Of a stretch of 64,000 nucleotides of DNA, positions 59,489 to 64,000 are shown in pieces. The stretch is from Nectonema munidae (Eukaryota; Nematomorpha; Nectonematoida; Nectonematidae): NCBI GenBank assembly GCA_030549495.1, contig JAUIRK010001046.1, positions 396,501 through 460,500 of the forward strand, given 5' to 3'. The notes under the pieces were generated by a model that was not told the DNA's origin, searched no databases, and saw only the letters and a list, made by a program, of their open reading frames with translations. Numbering within the stretch: the stretch's first letter is position 1; the number at the start of each line of letters is the position of its first letter. Position numbers and translations under genes: made by a program.

Positions 59489-61280
59489 ATATTCTCATAA
59501 CCTGTACGGTTGAACGCGGGTAGACAACTTGCGTGTTATCTCCAACCCGTATATTACGATGATTCTTCTCCAACCTGTATTCTACGATGATTCATCTCCA
59601 AACTATATACTACAATGATTCATCTCTAACCTGTATTCTACGATGATTCATCTCCAACCTGTATACTACGATGATTCATCTTCAACCTATATACTACGAT
59701 GGTTTCTATTCCATGTACAAATAACTAGGGAGACAATGTTCAACTTTCTGTTCACATTCTGCTAGATGTAAGATTTGATATACCTCATTCGGGTAGACGA
59801 TGGTTCATCTACAACCTGTATACCGCGATAATTCATCTCCAACCTATCAGTTCATATTTTGCTAGATGTAAGATTTGATATACCTCATTCGGGGAGAGGA
59901 TGTTAGATAAGTTATTAATTTTTTCACGATATTAAATAATTAATTTTATCAAATAATCAAAATAAAATTCTGTAATCAAAGAATCGAAAAATATTCTTTA
60001 AAAAATCAAAAAATATCAAACTTTCTGTTCATATTTTGCTACCTCATACAATGTTACAAAAGTTATTACCTATACTTTGCAATTTGCACGATTTTAAATA
60101 TTATATTTGTCAAATAATCAAAATAAAATTCTGTAATCAAAGAATCGAAAAATATTCTTTAAAAAATTAAAAAATATCAAACTTTCTGTTCATATTTTGC
60201 TACCTCATACGATGTTACAAAAGTTATTACCTATACTTTGCAATTTGCACGATTTTAAATATTATATTTGTCGAATAATCAAAGAATCGAAAAATGTTCA
60301 AATCAAAAAATATTTATTCTTTTTAAATATATCGTTGGCTCCCCTTACTTTTAAAATTGAAAGATAAACCTAGTCTTTAATAATTAATTTTTATCAAATT
60401 ATGCACATACGAAACTAAAAGTAAGGGGAGCCAACGATATATTTAAAAAGAATAAATATTTTTTGATTTGAACATTTTTCGATTCTTTGATTATTCGACA
60501 AATATAATATTTAAAATCGTGCAAATTGCAAAGTATAGGTAATAACTTTTGTAACATCGTATGAGGTAGCAAAATATGAACAGAAAGTTTGATATTTTTT
60601 GATTTTTTAAAGAATATTTTTCGATTCTTTGATTACAGAATTTTATTTTGATTATTTGACAAATATAATATTTAAAATCGTGCAAATTGCAAAGTATAGG
60701 TAATAACTTTTGTAACATTGTATGAGGTAGCAAAATATGAACAGAAAGTTTGATATTTTTTGATTTTTTAAAGAATATTTTTCGATTCTTTGATTACAGA
60801 ATTTTATTTTGATTATTTGATAAAATTAATTATTTAATATCGTGAAAAAATTAATAACTTATCTAACATCCTCTCCCCGAATGAGGTATATCAAATCTTA
60901 CATCTAGCAAAATATGAACTGATAGGTTGGAGATGAATTATCGCGGTATACAGGTTGTAGATGAACCATCGTCTCCCCGAATGAGGTATATCAAATCTTA
61001 CATCTAGCAGAATGTGAACAGAAAGTTGAACATTGTCTCCCTAGTTATTTGTACATGGAATAGAAACCATCGTAGTATACAGGTTGAAGATGAATCATCG
61101 TAGTATACAGGTTGGAGATGAATCATCGTAGAATACAGGTTAGAGATGAATCATTGTAGTATATAGTTTGGAGATGAATCATCGTAGAATACAGGTTGGA
61201 GAAGAATCATCGTAATATACGGGTTGGAGATAACACGCAAGTTGTCTACCCGCGTTCAACCGTACAGGTTATGAGAATAT
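59489..61280. mobile_element. 1.8-kb near-perfect palindrome, foldback-type element
   Basis: Two arms of equal length (59489-60353 and 60416-61280, 865 bp each) are inverted copies around a 62-bp spacer. I saw only a couple of mismatches. Each outer arm has about five tandem 28-bp units (left arm 59549-59703), such as GATTCATCTCCAACCTGTAT. The inner arm repeats an about 160-bp segment (AATCGAAAAATATTC to CGATTTTAAATATTA) twice or more. Another copy of that segment lies outside at about 59265-59410. Long arms built from tandem repeats are typical of foldback elements. No transposase or target duplication was found; a misassembled hairpin is the main alternative. Confidence 0.75.
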
Positions 61281-62166
61281 TATATTTACTTATATATAAT
61301 TCTTTAGAATATAAATTTATTCTATATATTAATAATATATTCATAAGAAAAATTATATGATCTTAAAGAATCATATGGTTTGAGCCTTATAAATGTGTGT
61401 TGAGCAAAGGCGCAGCCAGCTTTTATTATCAGGATGGTCATCAAATTAAGAGTGCTATAAAGTTTTTAGGAGGGAAAAAGTTGAAAAAAATAAGACAATA
61501 AAATAATTCAACTTTTTAGTACCATGAAAAATTTTCCCAGTAAGGGCTTATACCAGGGATGGACAGGTTAAAAAGAGCCGTAAATTATTTTTAATATCTT
61601 ATAAAAAGCCACAAATTAATATCTAAATTTAAATTCTTTTTTATTTAATCCCATATTTTTAGAGAAAAAACATAATAGGTAAATTAAAAACCAAATTAAC
61701 AAAAAAATGTCTGTATTTTTGAGAAAATGAGTTTTTTAGCAATGGAATCTAGTTAGAAAAAGCTTTTCCAACCTATTAATACGGGTTGTGCAAACACTGA
61801 AAAATATATTAGAGCGTTCCACCAGAATTCATAAGATGATATGTTGGATCTTGTGCCAGCAATTTACTTCAGATTTGGTTGCTCCAGCAAGGAAAGCCCA
61901 AATCATCTCCTTTTTGAATATTACCATAGGGGCTTTATATCGTAAAATGTGCAGTGTCCATTTTCAAACGACACCGCCATCAAATTTCAGATCTTAGAAA
62001 ATTAACCTATCATCATAAACTTACTCAAACTTTTATCTTAAAAATAGAAATTTTTTACGTCTACATTCTCTTTAGACTACTGACCTCTTTAGGCTACTGA
62101 TTTTACTTTTTTTAAATGTGCCGAGTAAAGATTAGATGTGCCGAATAGCTGAAAATAAAGATCTTT
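61281..62166. other. No gene recognised; includes 72-bp repeat copy 2
   Basis: The segment 61741-61813 repeats 54536-54607. A hAT-like tip (CAGGGATGGACAGG) lies near 61555 without a partner. A 69-codon plus-strand frame (61788-61997) overlaps the repeat and is not recognised. Confidence 0.4.
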
Positions 62167-62303
62167 TTAACCCGTTAACGCACAGAGTCGACTATAGTCG
62201 ACTTTACAAGAATAAAATCGTCTGCCTTTATCAAAGCTCTTTAATACAAATCTTCTGCTTTACATTAGATATCGTCTGATTATTCTTGTCGTTAACGGGT
62301 TAA
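62167..62303. mobile_element. Complete 137-bp TTAA MITE, GTCGAC-palindrome type
   Basis: TTAA flanks the terminal repeats CCCGTTAACG and CGTTAACGGG. The perfect palindrome GTCGACTATAGTCGAC lies at 62187-62202, followed by ATCGTCTGCCTTTAT and later CTTTACATTAGATATCGTC. It is the inverse of 6527-6655 and shares its core with 49679-49967. Confidence 0.8.
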
Positions 62304-62449
62304 TGAGTAAAAAATTTCTTTTTAATTTTGATTACTTTTTTTAACACAAGTTTAATCCAGTTTTTTATTTAAAATTTTTACTTGGTTATTTTTCGGGAAT
62401 TCAAATTTTCAGTATCAGTTTTATTTTATAAATTTTTTTTCGCTAATGC

Positions 62450-63216
62450 TTGGCATAACAGACTATTGCAGCAAATTCAAGTAAGTGAGAGCGCTTACAG
62501 TAGCGTCAAAAAAGAACGGCCCAATTAATCTCCCTGATAATAAACCGCACCACACTGTAACCCCGGTAAATTGACACGACAGTCAAGAAAAACATGTTGA
62601 TTTTCAGGTCCTACTCTTCGGTCTGGATTATCGTCATTAAGAGCATGAACTAATCTTGGAATATAACTTTTCCAATCATAACCTTGCATAATGCGATGGA
62701 CAGATGATTTTGAAATTCCAACCTCAAGACAAACTTGTCGTACAAACTTTTTCGGACTTCGCTGAAAACTTTACAGTACTCTTTCTTCCTGTTTAGGGCT
62801 TGTTGATGTTCTAAGTCTTCCATAACGCTGTTTTTGAACGTTTTGAACATTTCTTTCAGCTTCAAACTTATCTCTAATTCGAGTTATGATAACTCGCGTT
62901 GGACGTTCTCTTTGAAATTCTCTCCAAAATTTTTTTTTGCACTTCATTTGTATTTTCACACTTCCAGTAGAATTTTAGAATAAAATTTCTTTCTTCAAAG
63001 TTTAGTCTGGTAGTCATTCCTGTGTTCAAAATTTGCAAAAAAACAAAACACGTTAACAGTTATTCTAAATGTGTAAAAATATTAAATGTGTAAAAATAAA
63101 AAAAAATAATAAATGATCAATGTGAAAAAACATTTAAAATGATACTTTAAATGTTTTTACATTTTTGAAATAAAAATATTTATACATTTTTTGTATACAT
63201 TTTTTTGGGACACCCT
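62450..63216 (-). mobile_element. Broken Tc1/mariner-type transposon
   Basis: The 5' end (63216) has the tip CAGGGTGTCCCAAAAAAATG, typical of this superfamily in invertebrates. The transposase starts at ATG 63017 with MTTRLNFEERNFIL. A frame change in an A9 run (about 62935) and a stop interrupt it. It continues with [43 protein letters not shown] and [14 protein letters not shown], then [12 protein letters not shown]. These are the paired helix-turn-helix DNA-binding part and a small piece of the DDE domain. The middle of the catalytic domain is deleted between NPDRR and the next block, and no 3' tip was found. Confidence 0.85.
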
Positions 63217-64000
63217 GAATCTTTTAGATATTTTTACTTAAAATTTGAATAAAATTCTTATATCTAATTTTCAGGCGTAAACCAAATTTTATTCACACTT
63301 TCACACACATTAAATGAAAACTGAGTCGATAAATGAAATTAGCTCGGTTTATTTGGTATAAATAATTAATTTTATTTAAAATTTGTATGAATGTTTTCCA
63401 AATTAATATTACCATTAATAAAAATTTTGATTGACATTGCTACACGGTTGCCATCTTTATTGGAAAGATATGTATGCATAAGTATTATGTGTTCCAATAT
63501 ATATATATGATTATAAATTTTCAAGAGAGTATCTAAGTAAGTCACTTGCATTATGTTAATTATATAATAATCTAAAAATGATAATATACATAAGAAACAA
63601 TAATTTTCTGTTAAAAAACACAAAATTTAGCAATCTAAATATCTTTATTGAACATTAATAATGTTTTTATCAAAAATATCGCTATTGAATACATAAATAA
63701 AATGACACCTAAGTGCCCTAGTATGGGCCATAAAAAGGGCATTTGTGTGGTTAACACAATGTTTAATATACACACGAGAAAAATGGAAGACAGATTAGTG
63801 TGAGTGTCACGACGCTTTGAGTGTATCTATTTTTATGCTGTGAGATTTCCTCAAGAATCTTTTGCCATTAGTTTTCGATGGCGTTTAGTGTATCACTAGG
63901 CTTTAGAGAACCTATTGTTTGATATCTTTCATATTTGTCTTTGCGCCATATCCTCTTGAATTGTTAGTGCTTGCTAGAAGAATCATTGTTCTAAAGCCTC
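63217..64000. other. No gene recognised at the window end
   Basis: A minus-strand frame (63372-63623) ends in HTYLSNKDGNRVAMSIKIF and a TAA overlapping AATAAA; it could be a terminal exon but matches no family I know. Minus-strand pieces near 63930-63790 (SLKPSDTLNAIEN, WQKILEEISQHKN) are protein-like but broken by a stop. Confidence 0.3.

Noticed and set aside
59549-59703. Regular 28-bp repeats resembling a CRISPR array
   Set aside because: Units are directly adjacent with no spacers, occur in inverted duplicate, and lie in animal DNA without cas genes.
61555-61620. hAT-like tip CAGGGATGGACAGG
   Set aside because: No matching second end and no target duplication in the window.
53068-64000. 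First coding exon of EIF3E
   Set aside because: I scanned the minus strand for a splice-bounded ATG exon resembling the conserved N-terminus and found none I could support.

Overview
The window looks like AT-rich nuclear DNA of an invertebrate animal, most likely an arthropod; a copepod-like crustacean is a guess. It holds two spliced host genes with animal-type GT-AG introns, both on the minus strand. The rest is mostly transposons: non-LTR LINEs, hAT, Mutator (MULE), Tigger/pogo, Tc1/mariner, piggyBac-like elements and MITEs. No bacterial-style operon, rRNA or convincing tRNA gene is present.

Host gene 1 (minus, 14722 down to 1855) is a KCTD2/5/17-type BTB protein, the insomniac/KCTD5 family of cullin-3 adaptors. 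Five exons join in phase and end with an AATAAA signal. Its 6.3-kb first intron holds a LINE with a Tigger element inside it, a foldback MITE inside the Tigger, and a complete hAT with an exact 8-bp target duplication. Its second intron holds another decayed LINE.

Host gene 2 (minus, 53067 down to 35463) is translation initiation factor eIF3 subunit e (EIF3E/INT6). Ten exons join in phase and cover all but about the first 40 residues; the first coding exon was not found. Introns range from 54 bp to 7.5 kb. The largest holds a hAT element with a Jockey/CR1-like LINE inside it whose ORF1 is open.

Between the genes (about 15-35 kb) lie two abutting MULE copies with an intron-rich FLYWCH-zinc-finger transposase, a decayed hAT transposase, and a long C/A-rich LINE on the minus strand. 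A piggyBac-related segment flanked by two arrays of roughly 150-bp repeats sits inside that LINE. Beyond EIF3E (53-64 kb) are a LINE 3' end, tandem repeats of 347 and 260 bp, a 1.8-kb near-perfect palindrome with minisatellite arms, and a broken Tc1/mariner.

The most unusual pattern is a scattered set of small TTAA-flanked palindromic elements (at least nine, mostly 115-140 bp). They share an internal GTCTGC/GCAGAC box and TTAA-CCC ends, but differ in the tip sequence, and several carry a different short palindrome just inside the end. They look like a modular piggyBac-type MITE superfamily. The second strongest signal is the 865-bp-arm palindrome at 59.5-61.3 kb, which resembles a foldback element.
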